The notes under the pieces are model-generated. The model was not told the origin of the DNA. It worked only from the letters and a program-made list of their open reading frames with translations, and made no database searches. Shown here piece by piece: positions 6,120 through 13,420 of a DNA stretch of 16,762 nt. Positions within the stretch are counted from its first letter, which is position 1. The number at the start of each line of letters is the position of its first letter. Source of the stretch: an uncultured Eubacteriales bacterium (GTDB lineage: Bacteria > Bacillota > Clostridia > Oscillospirales > Butyricicoccaceae); assembly GCA_934636325.1 (NCBI GenBank), contig CAKUAK010000126.1, positions 1 to 16,762 of the forward strand, in the 5' to 3' direction. The position numbers and the translations under genes were made by a program.

Positions 6120-7106
6120 TCATTTTATTGCCTTTTCGGCAAAGGAATTATCGACCAGAGCGTCGAAATCCACCCTTTCAGAGAGCTCTCCGGCCTCTTC
6201 CATGACCGTTTCAAGCCTTTCAAGGGCTTCTTTTTTCATAATGGGGTCGGCGTTCCAGGCGTCGATGTCCTTGTAACGCTGTGCAACTAAAGTCAGCACG
6301 CCGCGGTCGGCGTCGGGGAACTGATCGGCAATGGCATCGGCTATCTCGGCGGCGTCGTGGGAGGCGATCCACTTCTGCCCCCGGGCGATAGCGCGGGTGA
6401 AGCTGCCGATGATCTTTTCATTTTTGGCGATATAGCTTTTGGCGGCAAAGAAGGCGGTATAGGGGATCTCTCCGCTTTCAGCGCCGATCGAGGCAAGAAT
6501 ATGCCCCTTCCCGGCAAGCTCGACCTCTGTGGCCGTCGGCTCAAAGAGGGTGACATAATCGCCGTTTCCGCCTGTGAAGGCCCCGGCCATCATGTTGAAC
6601 TGGACAGAGGTGTCGACCTCGGCGTCATCTCCGGGCGTTATGCCGTTTTGACGCATGACATATTCAAGTGTCATTTCCGGCACGCCGCCCTTGCGTCCGC
6701 CTATGATCGTTTTGCCCTTGAGGTCGCTCCAAGCGAACTCCTTATCCTCGCGCCCGACAAGGAATGATCCGTCGCGCTTGGTCAGCTGGGCAAAGATGAC
6801 CGGGTGATCGCCGCGGCCTTCGAGCAGGACATATATACCGGCCTCCGGCCCGGCAAGGCCTATATCGGCCTGATCCGAAAGAACGGCCGTCATGACCTTG
6901 TCGGCCCCTCCGCCGTTGGTCAGCTCAATATCAAGCCCTTCGTCCTTGAAGAAGTTCAGCTTGATAGCGGCATACAGCGGCGCATAAAAGACCGAATGGG
7001 TCACCTCGTTTAGGCGGATGACCGTGGTCGCATCATTCCGGCCGCAGGCGAACATAGATCCGGCAGCCGTAAGGATGCAGAGCAGGATGGCGAATAGCTT
7101 TTTCAT
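6120..7106 (-). CDS. ABC transporter substrate-binding lipoprotein (NMT1/SsuA/ThiY-like)
   Basis: The extracellular ligand-binding component of an importer. Residues 1-20 are a signal peptide, MKKLFAILLCILTAAGSMFA, cleaved before Cys21, which would be lipidated. The mature part starts with IRLNEVTHSVFYAPLYAAIK and LNFFKDEGLDIELTNGGGAD, the classic opening of NMT1/THI5-like periplasmic-binding proteins, and continues with SDQADIGLAGPEAGIYV and LKGKTIIGGRKGGVPEMTLE. At 328 residues it has the usual length. The family binds small organic ions such as sulfonates, nitrate, riboflavin or the thiamine pyrimidine; the sequence does not decide which. GGGAG lies 7 bases before ATG 7106, and the start overlaps the permease stop by 4 bases, so the two are translationally coupled. 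It is the last gene of the operon. Confidence 0.9.
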   Translation of the reverse strand: MKKLFAILLCILTAAGSMFACGRNDATTVIRLNEVTHSVFYAPLYAAIKLNFFKDEGLDIELTNGGGADKVMTAVLSDQADIGLAGPEAGIYVLLEGRGDHPVIFAQLTKRDGSFLVGREDKEFAWSDLKGKTIIGGRKGGVPEMTLEYVMRQNGITPGDDAEVDTSVQFNMMAGAFTGGNGDYVTLFEPTATEVELAGKGHILASIGAESGEIPYTAFFAAKSYIAKNEKIIGSFTRAIARGQKWIASHDAAEIADAIADQFPDADRGVLTLVAQRYKDIDAWNADPIMKKEALERLETVMEEAGELSERVDFDALVDNSFAEKAIK

Positions 7107-7915
7107 ACAGTCACTCCCATATATTTTTTCAACGCCTTTTCAAGCCACAGCACGCCGCGGTACATGACCGCCGCGGCAGCGGCGAGAATAAGGACCGTCG
7201 TCATAACAAGATCCATCTTAAAGACCTGAGAGCCATAGACGATAAGATACCCCAGCCCGGCTTTGGAAACGAGGAACTCGCCCATTATGACGCCGACCCA
7301 CGACAGGCCGACATTGACCTTGAGGGCATTTATCATGGTCGAGAAGTTGGAGGGCAGCACCAGCTTGAAGAGTATCTGCATCCGGCTGGCGCCAAAGGTG
7401 CGCATAAGGCGCAGCTTTTCAACATCGGTCTCGGAAAAGCCGTTGTGCATGTCGAGTATCGTGACGATAAGGGATATCGCCAGCGTCATTGCGATTATCG
7501 AACCCGGCCCCGCGCCCATCCAGACGATGAATATCGGCCCGAGGGCCGTTTTGGGCAGGGCATTGAGGACGACGAGGTATGGGTCGAGGACCCTTGAAAG
7601 GAAGGAACTCCACCATAATAATATGGCGATGACCGTTCCGGCGGCCGTTCCCAGAAGGAAACCGGCGGCTGTTTCGGCTATCGACGTCCCGGCGTGGAGC
7701 AGCAGGTCTCCACCCGCCAGCATGGAGGTGAATGTCCTGAGTATGCGGCCGGGGCTGCTGAAAATAAAGGGATCTATTGCGCCGCATCCGGCGGCGATCT
7801 CCCAAGCGGCGAAAAAGATGACGAGGAGCATGATGCGTGCCAGATGGGTCAGCCGCAGCCTGCGCCGCATATGCTCGAGATATCGCCGGCGGGAGGGGGA
7901 TATTCCTTCAGGCAT
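7103..7915 (-). CDS. ABC transporter permease (SsuC/TauC/ThiX-like)
   Basis: A 270-residue inner-membrane channel subunit with about six hydrophobic segments: residues 27-44 (ARIMLLVIFFAAWEIAAG), 80-101, 118-133, 138-155, around 197-220 and 235-255. The cytoplasmic EAA loop that contacts the ATPase is at about 166-189: EKLRLMRTFGASRMQILFKL, then VLPSN. It matches the binding-protein-dependent permeases of the nitrate/sulfonate/taurine type. The start at ATG 7915 overlaps the ATPase stop by 8 bases, with GGAG 10 bases upstream. It is encoded between its ATPase and its lipoprotein, so the three form one importer. Confidence 0.92.
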   Translation of the reverse strand: MPEGISPSRRRYLEHMRRRLRLTHLARIMLLVIFFAAWEIAAGCGAIDPFIFSSPGRILRTFTSMLAGGDLLLHAGTSIAETAAGFLLGTAAGTVIAILLWWSSFLSRVLDPYLVVLNALPKTALGPIFIVWMGAGPGSIIAMTLAISLIVTILDMHNGFSETDVEKLRLMRTFGASRMQILFKLVLPSNFSTMINALKVNVGLSWVGVIMGEFLVSKAGLGYLIVYGSQVFKMDLVMTTVLILAAAAAVMYRGVLWLEKALKKYMGVTV

Positions 7916-8657
7916 TTATATCAAGCTCCTTCCATATCTCGTTGAAATATTCCCGGAAGGCGTCGTGGTCCCTGCGCTCCATCGGTGAAAGGCCGCGCAG
8001 CGCCGAAAGCTCGTGAATGGCCTTGACTCGTCCCGGACGGCGGGAAAGAACGACGACGCGGTCGGAAAGGGTTATGCTCTCCGATATATCATGGGTGACA
8101 AGAAGGGCCGTTTTGCCCTCCTGACGTATGATGTTGTGAATATCGGCCGACACCGACAGGCGGGTCTGATAGTCAAGGGCCGAAAAGGGCTCGTCGAGCA
8201 GGAGTATCCTCGGGTCGGCGGCCAGAGTCCGTATCAGTGCGCATCGCTGGCGCATGCCGCCCGAAAGCTGGGCCGGTGTGCTTGAAGTGAAGCCCGAAAG
8301 GCCATAGCGCTCGACCAGCCTTCGCACATGCTCTGTGTTTTTGTCGCCCCGTATCTCAAGCCCAAGGGTCACATTGCCCCATATCGTGCGCCAGGGGAAG
8401 AGTTGATCCTTCTGGGGCATATATCCGATCTTTGGGGAAGGGGAGAAGACCTCCTGGCCATCGATATAAATATGGCCCGAGTCGGGCTTTTCCAGCCCGG
8501 CGATAAGGGACAACAGCGTCGATTTGCCGCAGCCCGATGGGCCGACAAGGCTTATAAACTCGCCCTCCCTGATGCCGAAGGAGACGTCAAGCAGGGCAGG
8601 CGTCTCTCCGCCGGGAGACTGATAGGTAAGGGAGACGTCTTGCAGGCGTACTATCAT
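7908..8657 (-). CDS. ABC transporter ATPase (SsuB/TauB/ThiZ-like)
   Basis: The 249-residue nucleotide-binding subunit powering the importer. All motifs are intact: Walker A GPSGCGKST (39-47), Q-loop YMPQKDQLFPW (79-89), signature LSGGM (131-135), Walker B ILLLDE (151-156), D-loop SALD and the switch His in VTHDI (187-191). The FPWRTI stretch after the Q-loop and the LSGGMRQR signature are typical of the nitrate/sulfonate/taurine subfamily. It is the first gene of the operon; GGAAGGAG lies about 11 bases before ATG 8657. I could not find a convincing promoter in the 116 bases between it and the upstream terminator, and no riboswitch is evident. Confidence 0.93.
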   Translation of the reverse strand: MIVRLQDVSLTYQSPGGETPALLDVSFGIREGEFISLVGPSGCGKSTLLSLIAGLEKPDSGHIYIDGQEVFSPSPKIGYMPQKDQLFPWRTIWGNVTLGLEIRGDKNTEHVRRLVERYGLSGFTSSTPAQLSGGMRQRCALIRTLAADPRILLLDEPFSALDYQTRLSVSADIHNIIRQEGKTALLVTHDISESITLSDRVVVLSRRPGRVKAIHELSALRGLSPMERRDHDAFREYFNEIWKELDINA

Positions 8658-8773
8658 TGGACAGATAACTCCTTCCGTTTGAATAGGAGCCCAAAATGGC
8701 TTCTGCCTTATAATATGACGCTCGCGATCAATGGTGCATGGCCGAAATAAATGACTGTAAATGGAAAGTATAG

Positions 8774-8809
8774 AAAAAGCAGCTGTAAAGTTTTAAACTT
8801 TACAGCTGC
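8774..8809 (-). terminator. Strong rho-independent terminator after the ABC-F operon
   Basis: GCAGCTGTAAAG (8779-8790) and CTTTACAGCTGC (8798-8809) form a perfect 12-base-pair stem, extendable through the TTTTAAA centre. On the minus strand the hairpin is followed by T5 (complement of 8774-8778). It ends transcription of the ABC-F and small membrane protein genes. Confidence 0.88.
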
Positions 8810-8827
8810 CTGAAAATAAGGGTTTTA

Positions 8828-9037
8828 TTATTTGTAAAGGCGAAACATGACAAAAAATATGACTAAAGCAAGAATGACGGCAAGGGGCAGGATGAAAAAG
8901 CATCCGCCGGCCCATACGCGCCTGCGCGCCTGTCCGTCACCGGAATAAAAGGCCGATACAAAATCCTCGAACTCGTCGCGCTCTTCTTCTTCGGCCTCGT
9001 CTTCATCAAGGAGAGGGCGGGGATTACTGTCCTTCAT
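8828..9037 (-). CDS. Small acidic single-pass membrane protein (69 aa), unknown function
   Basis: A 69-residue protein in two parts. Residues 1-30 are strongly acidic (MKDSNPRPLLDEDEAEEEER, DEFEDFVSAF). Residues 37-42 are basic (ARRRVW), and residues 46-66 form one hydrophobic helix (CFFILPLAVILALVIFFVMF), ending in RLYK. By the positive-inside rule the acidic tail should face the cytoplasm. No family is recognised. The start lies inside the end of the ABC-F gene (14-base overlap) and there is only a modest AGGGG 7 bases before ATG, so translation is probably coupled to the ABC-F gene. A shared terminator follows within 20 bases. The position suggests a functional tie to the ATPase, but that is inference. 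Confidence 0.75.
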   Translation of the reverse strand: MKDSNPRPLLDEDEAEEEERDEFEDFVSAFYSGDGQARRRVWAGGCFFILPLAVILALVIFFVMFRLYK

Positions 9038-10646
9038 AGACGCGCCCCTGTGCCCTGAGCTTCATTTCGAGATATTCGTCATAGGTGCAGCGTCTGTCGA
9101 TGACGCCGTCGGGTGTGATCTCGATGATCCTGTTGGCAATGGTCTGGATGAACTCGTGGTCGTGAGAGGTGAAGATGACGACACCCTTGAAATCCCGCAG
9201 GCCGTTGTTGACCGCCGTTATGCTTTCAAGGTCGAGGTGGTTGGTCGGCTGGTCGAGAACAAGGGTATTGCTGCCGAAGAGCATCATGCGGGAGAGCATG
9301 CACCTGACACGCTCGCCGCCCGAGAGGACCTTTGCCGGCTTATAGACCTCGTCTCCGGAGAAGAGCATGCGTCCGAGAAAGCCGCGAAGGAAGGTCTCTG
9401 TGTCCTCGGTGGGGGTATACTGACGCATCCATTCGATAAGATTGAGGTCGCAGTTTTCAAAGAAAGGACCGTTGTCCTTGGGGAAATAGGATACCGATAT
9501 CGTGCCGCCCCACTTGAAAGAGCCGCTGTCTGGCGTCGATTCCTCCATGATTATTTTGAAAAGCTCGGTGACGGCAAGGGGATTCTCGCTGAGTATGGCC
9601 ACCTTGTCGGTGCGGTCGAGGCGGAAGGATATGTTTTTGAGCAGATCGGTGCCGTCCTCGGCCTTTTTGCAGATATCGTTGACGGCCAGTATATCCTTGC
9701 CGGGCTCTCTTGTCGGGGTGAAGCCGACAAAGGGATAGCGGCGGGAGGAGGCCGGCATGTCCTCGACGGTGATCTTGTCGAGCAGCTTCTTCCTCGAGGT
9801 CGCCTGGCGTGATTTCGACTTGTTGGCCGAGAATCGGGCGATAAAGCTCTGAAGCTCGGCGATCTTCTCTTCGGCGCGCTTGTTCTGCGCCTTTATAAGG
9901 CGCTGCATCAGCTGGCTCGATTCATACCAGAACTCATAGTTGCCGACATACATCTTTATCTGGCCATAGTCGATATCGACGATATGGGTGCAGACATTGT
10001 TGAGGAAGTGGCGGTCGTGGGAAACGACCAGCACCGTGCCGGGATAATCGAAAAGAAAATCCTCGAGCCATCTTATGGCGCTTATATCAAGCTCGTTGGT
10101 CGGCTCGTCCAGAAGAACAATCTCGGGGTTGCCGAACAGCGCCTGGGCCAGAAGCACCTTGACCTTGTCGCTGTCGGGCAGGGTCGACATCTGGGAATAG
10201 AGGATGCTCTCGTCAAGCCCCAGACCCTGTATGAGGCGGGAAACGTCGCTTTCCGATTCCCAGCCGCCCATCTCGGCATACATCGACTCGAGCTCGGCCA
10301 CCCGCATGCCGTCCTCGTCGGAAAAATCCGGTTTGGCGTATATGGCGTCCTTTTCCTTGCCGATATCGTAAAGGGCCTTGTTGCCCATGATGACCGTATC
10401 GAGCACGGTATATTCGTCAAAAGCAAAGTGATCCTGCTTGAGGACCGACATACGCGTGTTGGGGGTCATGGAAACAGAGCCGGTCGTCGGCTCGAGCTGG
10501 CCGGACAGCATGCGCAGGAAGGTCGATTTTCCGGCGCCGTTGGCGCCTATTATACCGTAGCAGTTGCCGTCGGTGAATTTGAGGTCGACATTTTTAAAGA
10601 GGGTCTGGCCGGGAAAGGATATGCTTACATCGGAAACGGTTAACAT
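9024..10646 (-). CDS. ABC-F family ATPase (YkpA/YbiT-like), with one degenerate ATP site
   Basis: A cytoplasmic protein of two ABC domains without membrane segments, as in the ABC-F translation factors that act on the ribosome. With ATG 10646 (GGAG 6 bases upstream) it is 540 residues; a TTG four codons earlier is not needed. NBD1 has Walker A GANGAGKST (34-42) and Walker B VLLDEP (177-182), but where LSGGQ is expected it reads STLPDSDK (154-161). NBD2 has a proper signature LSGGE (441-445), but its Walker A position reads SENPLAVTE (353-361), with no lysine, and Walker B LVLDQP (462-467) has Gln instead of the catalytic Glu. Helical linker residues 245-295 (AQNKRAEEKIAELQSFIARF, KSKSRQATSRKKLL) match the ABC-F signature linker. 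First gene of a two-gene operon with its own promoter. Confidence 0.92.
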   Translation of the reverse strand: MLTVSDVSISFPGQTLFKNVDLKFTDGNCYGIIGANGAGKSTFLRMLSGQLEPTTGSVSMTPNTRMSVLKQDHFAFDEYTVLDTVIMGNKALYDIGKEKDAIYAKPDFSDEDGMRVAELESMYAEMGGWESESDVSRLIQGLGLDESILYSQMSTLPDSDKVKVLLAQALFGNPEIVLLDEPTNELDISAIRWLEDFLFDYPGTVLVVSHDRHFLNNVCTHIVDIDYGQIKMYVGNYEFWYESSQLMQRLIKAQNKRAEEKIAELQSFIARFSANKSKSRQATSRKKLLDKITVEDMPASSRRYPFVGFTPTREPGKDILAVNDICKKAEDGTDLLKNISFRLDRTDKVAILSENPLAVTELFKIIMEESTPDSGSFKWGGTISVSYFPKDNGPFFENCDLNLIEWMRQYTPTEDTETFLRGFLGRMLFSGDEVYKPAKVLSGGERVRCMLSRMMLFGSNTLVLDQPTNHLDLESITAVNNGLRDFKGVVIFTSHDHEFIQTIANRIIEITPDGVIDRRCTYDEYLEMKLRAQGRVYEGQ

Positions 10647-10683
10647 GATGATCTCCAATCAAATAATATACATAATCCCATAT

Positions 10684-10712
10684 ATTTTACCCTAACAGAT
10701 GAGCAAAAGCAA
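10684..10712 (-). promoter_or_regulatory. Promoter of the ABC-F operon
   Basis: On the minus strand TTGCTT (complement of 10707-10712), a 17-base spacer and TAAAAT (complement of 10684-10689). It lies 38 bases upstream of the ABC-F ATG and 13 bases from the divergent yfcE-like promoter. Confidence 0.6.
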
Positions 10713-10725
10713 CAGCAGAATTTGC

Positions 10726-10755
10726 GTGACGGGCAGCCCGCGGTTATGATATAAT
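10726..10755 (+). promoter_or_regulatory. Promoter of the phosphodiesterase-MBL operon
   Basis: A perfect -10 box TATAAT (10750-10755) with GTGACG (10726-10731) as a moderate -35 box at 18 bases. The start codon follows 35 bases later, preceded by GGGAG (10776-10780). Confidence 0.6.
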
Positions 10756-10790
10756 AAAGCCACAAAAAGAATGATGGGAGAGATATAGAT

Positions 10791-11333
10791 ATGAAATGGC
10801 TCATTGCATCCGATATACACGGTTCGGCCCATTACTGCCGCATGCTTCTTGAGGCGATAGAACGTGAACAGGCCGACAGGATACTTATCCTCGGCGATAT
10901 ACTCTATCATGGCCCGAGAAACGACCTGCCCGAAGGCTACGCGCCCAAAGAGGTTATCGCCATGCTCAATCCGCTTAAAGAAAAGATCATCGCCGTCCGC
11001 GGCAACTGCGACGGAGAGGTCGACCAGATGGTGCTTGATTTTCCCATCATGGCCGATTACTCGGTCATATGCGACAGCGGCCTTGTCATATACGCCACCC
11101 ACGGTCATCACAGCGGAGAGGCAAACCCGCCGGCCTTTGCCAAAAACAGCATACTGCTCTGCGGCCATACCCATATCCCGGCCTGCAATGACCACGGCGA
11201 CTTTATCTATATGAACCCCGGCTCGGTGTCCATACCGAAGAACGGCAGCGTACACGGTTATATGACCATGGAGGACCGCCATTTCGAGTGGAAGGACCTC
11301 GATGGCAGCGTAGTTTCGGAGATCAGGCTTTAA
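10791..11333 (+). CDS. yfcE: YfcE-type metallophosphoesterase
   Basis: A 180-residue calcineurin-like phosphodiesterase of the YfcE/MJ0936 family, which hydrolyses phosphodiesters at a two-metal centre, usually manganese. All metal ligands are visible: SDIHG (7-11, Asp8 and His10), GDILYHG (35-41, Asp36), GNCD (71-74, Asn72), THGHH (103-107) and GHTHIP (125-130). The product closes with NPGSVSIPKNGS, also family-typical. Length matches E. coli YfcE (about 184). The physiological substrate of YfcE is not settled. The gene is the first of an operon, 22 bases ahead of an MBL-fold hydrolase gene, with a good promoter and GGGAG 10 bases before ATG. Confidence 0.93.
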   Translation: MKWLIASDIHGSAHYCRMLLEAIEREQADRILILGDILYHGPRNDLPEGYAPKEVIAMLNPLKEKIIAVRGNCDGEVDQMVLDFPIMADYSVICDSGLVIYATHGHHSGEANPPAFAKNSILLCGHTHIPACNDHGDFIYMNPGSVSIPKNGSVHGYMTMEDRHFEWKDLDGSVVSEIRL

Positions 11334-11355
11334 AGCCTTCGAAAGGAGACACACC

Positions 11356-11985
11356 ATGAAAGATCAACTAAAGATAAAATGGCTGGGGCATTCCTGCTTC
11401 AAGCTGGAATATGACGGATCGTCTCTGGTGATCGATCCTTATGACCATGTCGACGGCTATCCCGAGCTTCACGAGCGGGCCGAGCTGGTCCTTTGCAGCC
11501 ATGAACACGGCGACCACGGTTATCGGCAGGCGATAGAGATCATTTCCCATGAGGGGCAGCTGCCCTTTAAGGTCGAGAGGATGGATACCTTCCATGACGA
11601 CTGCGGCGGTGCAAAGAGGGGAAATAACCTTGTGCACATCATAAAGGCCGGGGATCATACCGTCGTTCATCTGGGCGATCTGGGGCACATGCTCTCGGAG
11701 GCTCAGACAGAAAGACTGGCCGGATGCGACCTTCTCCTTGTTCCGGTGGGCGGTTATTATACCATTGATGCCGCCATGGCCAAAAGGGTATGCGATGCCG
11801 TAAAGCCCCGCGTCATAATACCCATGCATTACTTCGGCGGCGGGTACGGGTATCCGGTGCTGGCCGATGTCGATGGCTTTACAGGTCTTTATACAGATAA
11901 AATGATAAACAATGTCGGCGATGATACCTTTGTCCTGACAGATGACACGCCCGAGCAGATAGCCGTTTTGAGCTTTAAAGGGTAG
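11356..11985 (+). CDS. MBL-fold metal-dependent hydrolase (UlaG-like)
   Basis: A 209-residue metallo-beta-lactamase-fold protein. LGHSCFKLEYDG (10-21) opens the fold. The metal motif is SHEHGDHG (48-55), then FHDDCGGAKRGNN (79-91), LGDLGH (106-111, with the bridging Asp) and PMHYF (156-160). The TFHD...G..RGNN segment and short length fit the UlaG-like branch of cytoplasmic hydrolases, many of them of unknown substrate. AAGGAG lies 7 bases before ATG. Probably co-transcribed with the phosphodiesterase upstream; both are metal-dependent phospho- or lactone-type hydrolases, but no pathway can be named. Confidence 0.9.
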   Translation: MKDQLKIKWLGHSCFKLEYDGSSLVIDPYDHVDGYPELHERAELVLCSHEHGDHGYRQAIEIISHEGQLPFKVERMDTFHDDCGGAKRGNNLVHIIKAGDHTVVHLGDLGHMLSEAQTERLAGCDLLLVPVGGYYTIDAAMAKRVCDAVKPRVIIPMHYFGGGYGYPVLADVDGFTGLYTDKMINNVGDDTFVLTDDTPEQIAVLSFKG

Positions 11986-11999
11986 GATGCTCCGGCGGA

Positions 12000-12029
12000 T
12001 TGACATTCTCGAATATCACATTATATAAT
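12000..12029 (+). promoter_or_regulatory. Consensus sigma-A promoter ahead of the yoaP-like gene
   Basis: TTGACA (12000-12005), an 18-base spacer and TATAAT (12024-12029): both boxes are perfect. Transcription should start near 12036 and enter the terminator-like hairpin at 12060-12105 before reaching the yoaP-like gene at 12142. Confidence 0.75.
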
Positions 12030-12059
12030 AGAATACATAATTAAAAGCCGGACGCCGAG

Positions 12060-12105
12060 ACGCAGAGCTGGACCTGATATAATGTCAGACCGGCCCTGCG
12101 TTTTT
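12060..12105 (+). terminator. Rho-independent terminator or leader attenuator upstream of yoaP-like gene
   Basis: ACGCAG (12060-12065) pairs with CTGCGT (12096-12101), GCTGG (12067-12071) with CCGGC (12090-12094) and CTGA (12074-12077) with TCAG (12085-12088), around a TATAATG loop; T5 follows (12101-12105). It could end the phosphodiesterase-MBL operon, but a consensus promoter lies between that operon and the hairpin. An upstream GCCGG (12047-12051) could pair with the 3' arm CCGGC as a competing structure. Confidence 0.8.
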
Positions 12106-12141
12106 GATTATTTAAGGCTCTTGACCGGAAGGAAGGTATAT

Positions 12142-12882
12142 ATGGATTATATCAGGATCACAAAGGAAAATATCGACAAGGAGCATATCTGCTGTGCCAT
12201 GTCGGGCAAGCAGAGCCTTGTCAAAAAAGAGTGGCTCAAACAGCGCTTTGACGAGGTCCTGGTTTTTTATCGAAGCCGGGAGCGAGGCAAATGCTTTATC
12301 GAATACATCCCGGCCGAAAACGCATGGGTGCCGATAGAGGCCGACGGATATCTTTACATCAACTGCCTGTGGGTCTCCGGTTCGATGAAGGGACACGGAT
12401 ATTCAAAAGACCTGCTTTCGGAGTGCATAAGGGATGCCGGGGCACAGGGGAGAAAGGGGATATGTATCCTGTCGGCCGAGGGGCGCAAACGCGAGTTCCT
12501 GGCCGATCCCAAATATCTGGCCTATCAGGGATTTACGGTCGCCGATGTATCCGACTGCGGGATAAACCTGATGTATTTACCCCTTGACCCGACGGCAGAA
12601 CCGCCGAGGTTCAAAGAGTGCGCAAAGCATCCGCGGGCAGAGGAGGAAGGGTTTGTCCTCTATTATACCGACCAGTGTCCTTTCACCTATTATTGGGTCC
12701 CGAGGGTGGAAGAGACCGCCCGCGAGCATAACATCCCCCTGAAGGTGATACACATAACCGATAGGGAAAGCGCGCGGAATGTTCCGGCCCCTGTCACGAC
12801 CTATGCCCTGTTCAGGGATGGCAGCTTTCTGACCCAGGCCGTACAGTCGGATAAGAAGTTCCTGAAGCTGGCCGGGCTTTAA
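12142..12882 (+). CDS. yoaP: GNAT acetyltransferase with C-terminal YoaP domain
   Basis: A 246-residue two-domain protein close in length to B. subtilis YoaP (about 251). Residues 1-150 are a GNAT acetyltransferase: MDYIRITKENIDKEHICCAM, YIPAENAWVPIEADGYLYIN (55-74) and the acetyl-CoA loop WVSGSMKGHGYSKDLL (77-92). Residues 160-246 are the YoaP domain: GFVLYYTDQCPFTYYWVPRV and the end PAPVTTYALFRDGSFLTQ. This second part looks like a thioredoxin fold with one Cys (179) where a CxxC would sit and a cis-Pro-like VPAPVTT. The start at ATG 12142 is preferred over ATG 12082, which lies in a hairpin loop; GGAAGG at 12127-12132 is 9 bases upstream. It is followed 24 bases later by another GNAT gene. 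Substrate unknown. Confidence 0.87.
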   Translation: MDYIRITKENIDKEHICCAMSGKQSLVKKEWLKQRFDEVLVFYRSRERGKCFIEYIPAENAWVPIEADGYLYINCLWVSGSMKGHGYSKDLLSECIRDAGAQGRKGICILSAEGRKREFLADPKYLAYQGFTVADVSDCGINLMYLPLDPTAEPPRFKECAKHPRAEEEGFVLYYTDQCPFTYYWVPRVEETAREHNIPLKVIHITDRESARNVPAPVTTYALFRDGSFLTQAVQSDKKFLKLAGL

Positions 12883-12906
12883 AGTCAAAGGGGGGGAGAA
12901 AAAAGA

Positions 12907-13416
12907 ATGGAGATAGCTTTGATAGACAGAAATAATTTTGGCACGGAGTCATTGGATGGGTTTTCGCGTTATCAGTCGGTGAAGAATGTATACCGCATCT
13001 CGGACGGAAAGCTGCATTTGGTGTACCATCCATTTACCGAGGATTGGACGCCGGAACGGAAAAGGGAGAAGGCGAAGGAGGCATTGAGCGGGAGATATAT
13101 CGCCTATGGCGCATTTGAGGACGGCGCTGTCGTCGGGCTCATTATGCTGCGTCCCGGGCTGAATATGGGCAGGATGATGATCGACAGCTTCCATGTTTCG
13201 ACAGAGTATCGCCGCCGGGGCATCGGAAGGGCTCTGTTCGAAGCGGCAAGAAAAGAGGCGGCCGGGCGCGGCGCGAATGCATTGTACGCTTCGGCCTGTT
13301 CGGCACAGGAAACCGTCGATTTCTATATGGCTATGGGGTTTGCCGTCAGCAAGGCCCCGATCCCTTCCTGCGTCGCCGAAGAACCCTGGGATATCCAGAT
13401 GGAATGTGAGTTTTAA
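12907..13416 (+). CDS. GNAT-family N-acetyltransferase
   Basis: A 169-residue acetyltransferase. The acetyl-CoA binding motif A is SFHVSTEYRRRGIGRALFEA (94-113), with the R-R-G-I-G core at 103-107. Motif B follows as ASACSAQETVDFYMAMGF (128-145). The N-terminal 60 residues are substrate-specific and not recognised. It acetylates an amine on an unknown substrate, using acetyl-CoA in the cytoplasm. The start is supported by a purine-rich GGAG 8 bases before ATG 12907. The gene is 24 bases after the yoaP-like gene and probably co-transcribed. No terminator with a T-run on this strand was found, but the hairpin at 13428-13451 may serve both strands. Confidence 0.9.
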   Translation: MEIALIDRNNFGTESLDGFSRYQSVKNVYRISDGKLHLVYHPFTEDWTPERKREKAKEALSGRYIAYGAFEDGAVVGLIMLRPGLNMGRMMIDSFHVSTEYRRRGIGRALFEAARKEAAGRGANALYASACSAQETVDFYMAMGFAVSKAPIPSCVAEEPWDIQMECEF

Positions 13417-13420
13417 ACAG

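Noticed and set aside
8658..8830. TPP or other riboswitch ahead of the ABC importer
   Set aside because: No CTGAGA-type core or conserved pairing was found; the only strong hairpin belongs to the upstream terminator.
10647..10658. TTG four codons upstream as the ABC-F start
   Set aside because: The ATG at 10646 has GGAG 6 bases upstream and matches the family's usual MLTVS start.
12078..12084. TATAAT and ATG inside the hairpin loop as promoter or start codon for the yoaP-like gene
   Set aside because: No -35 box is at the right distance, and the ATG at 12142 has a good ribosome binding site and family-matching N-terminus.
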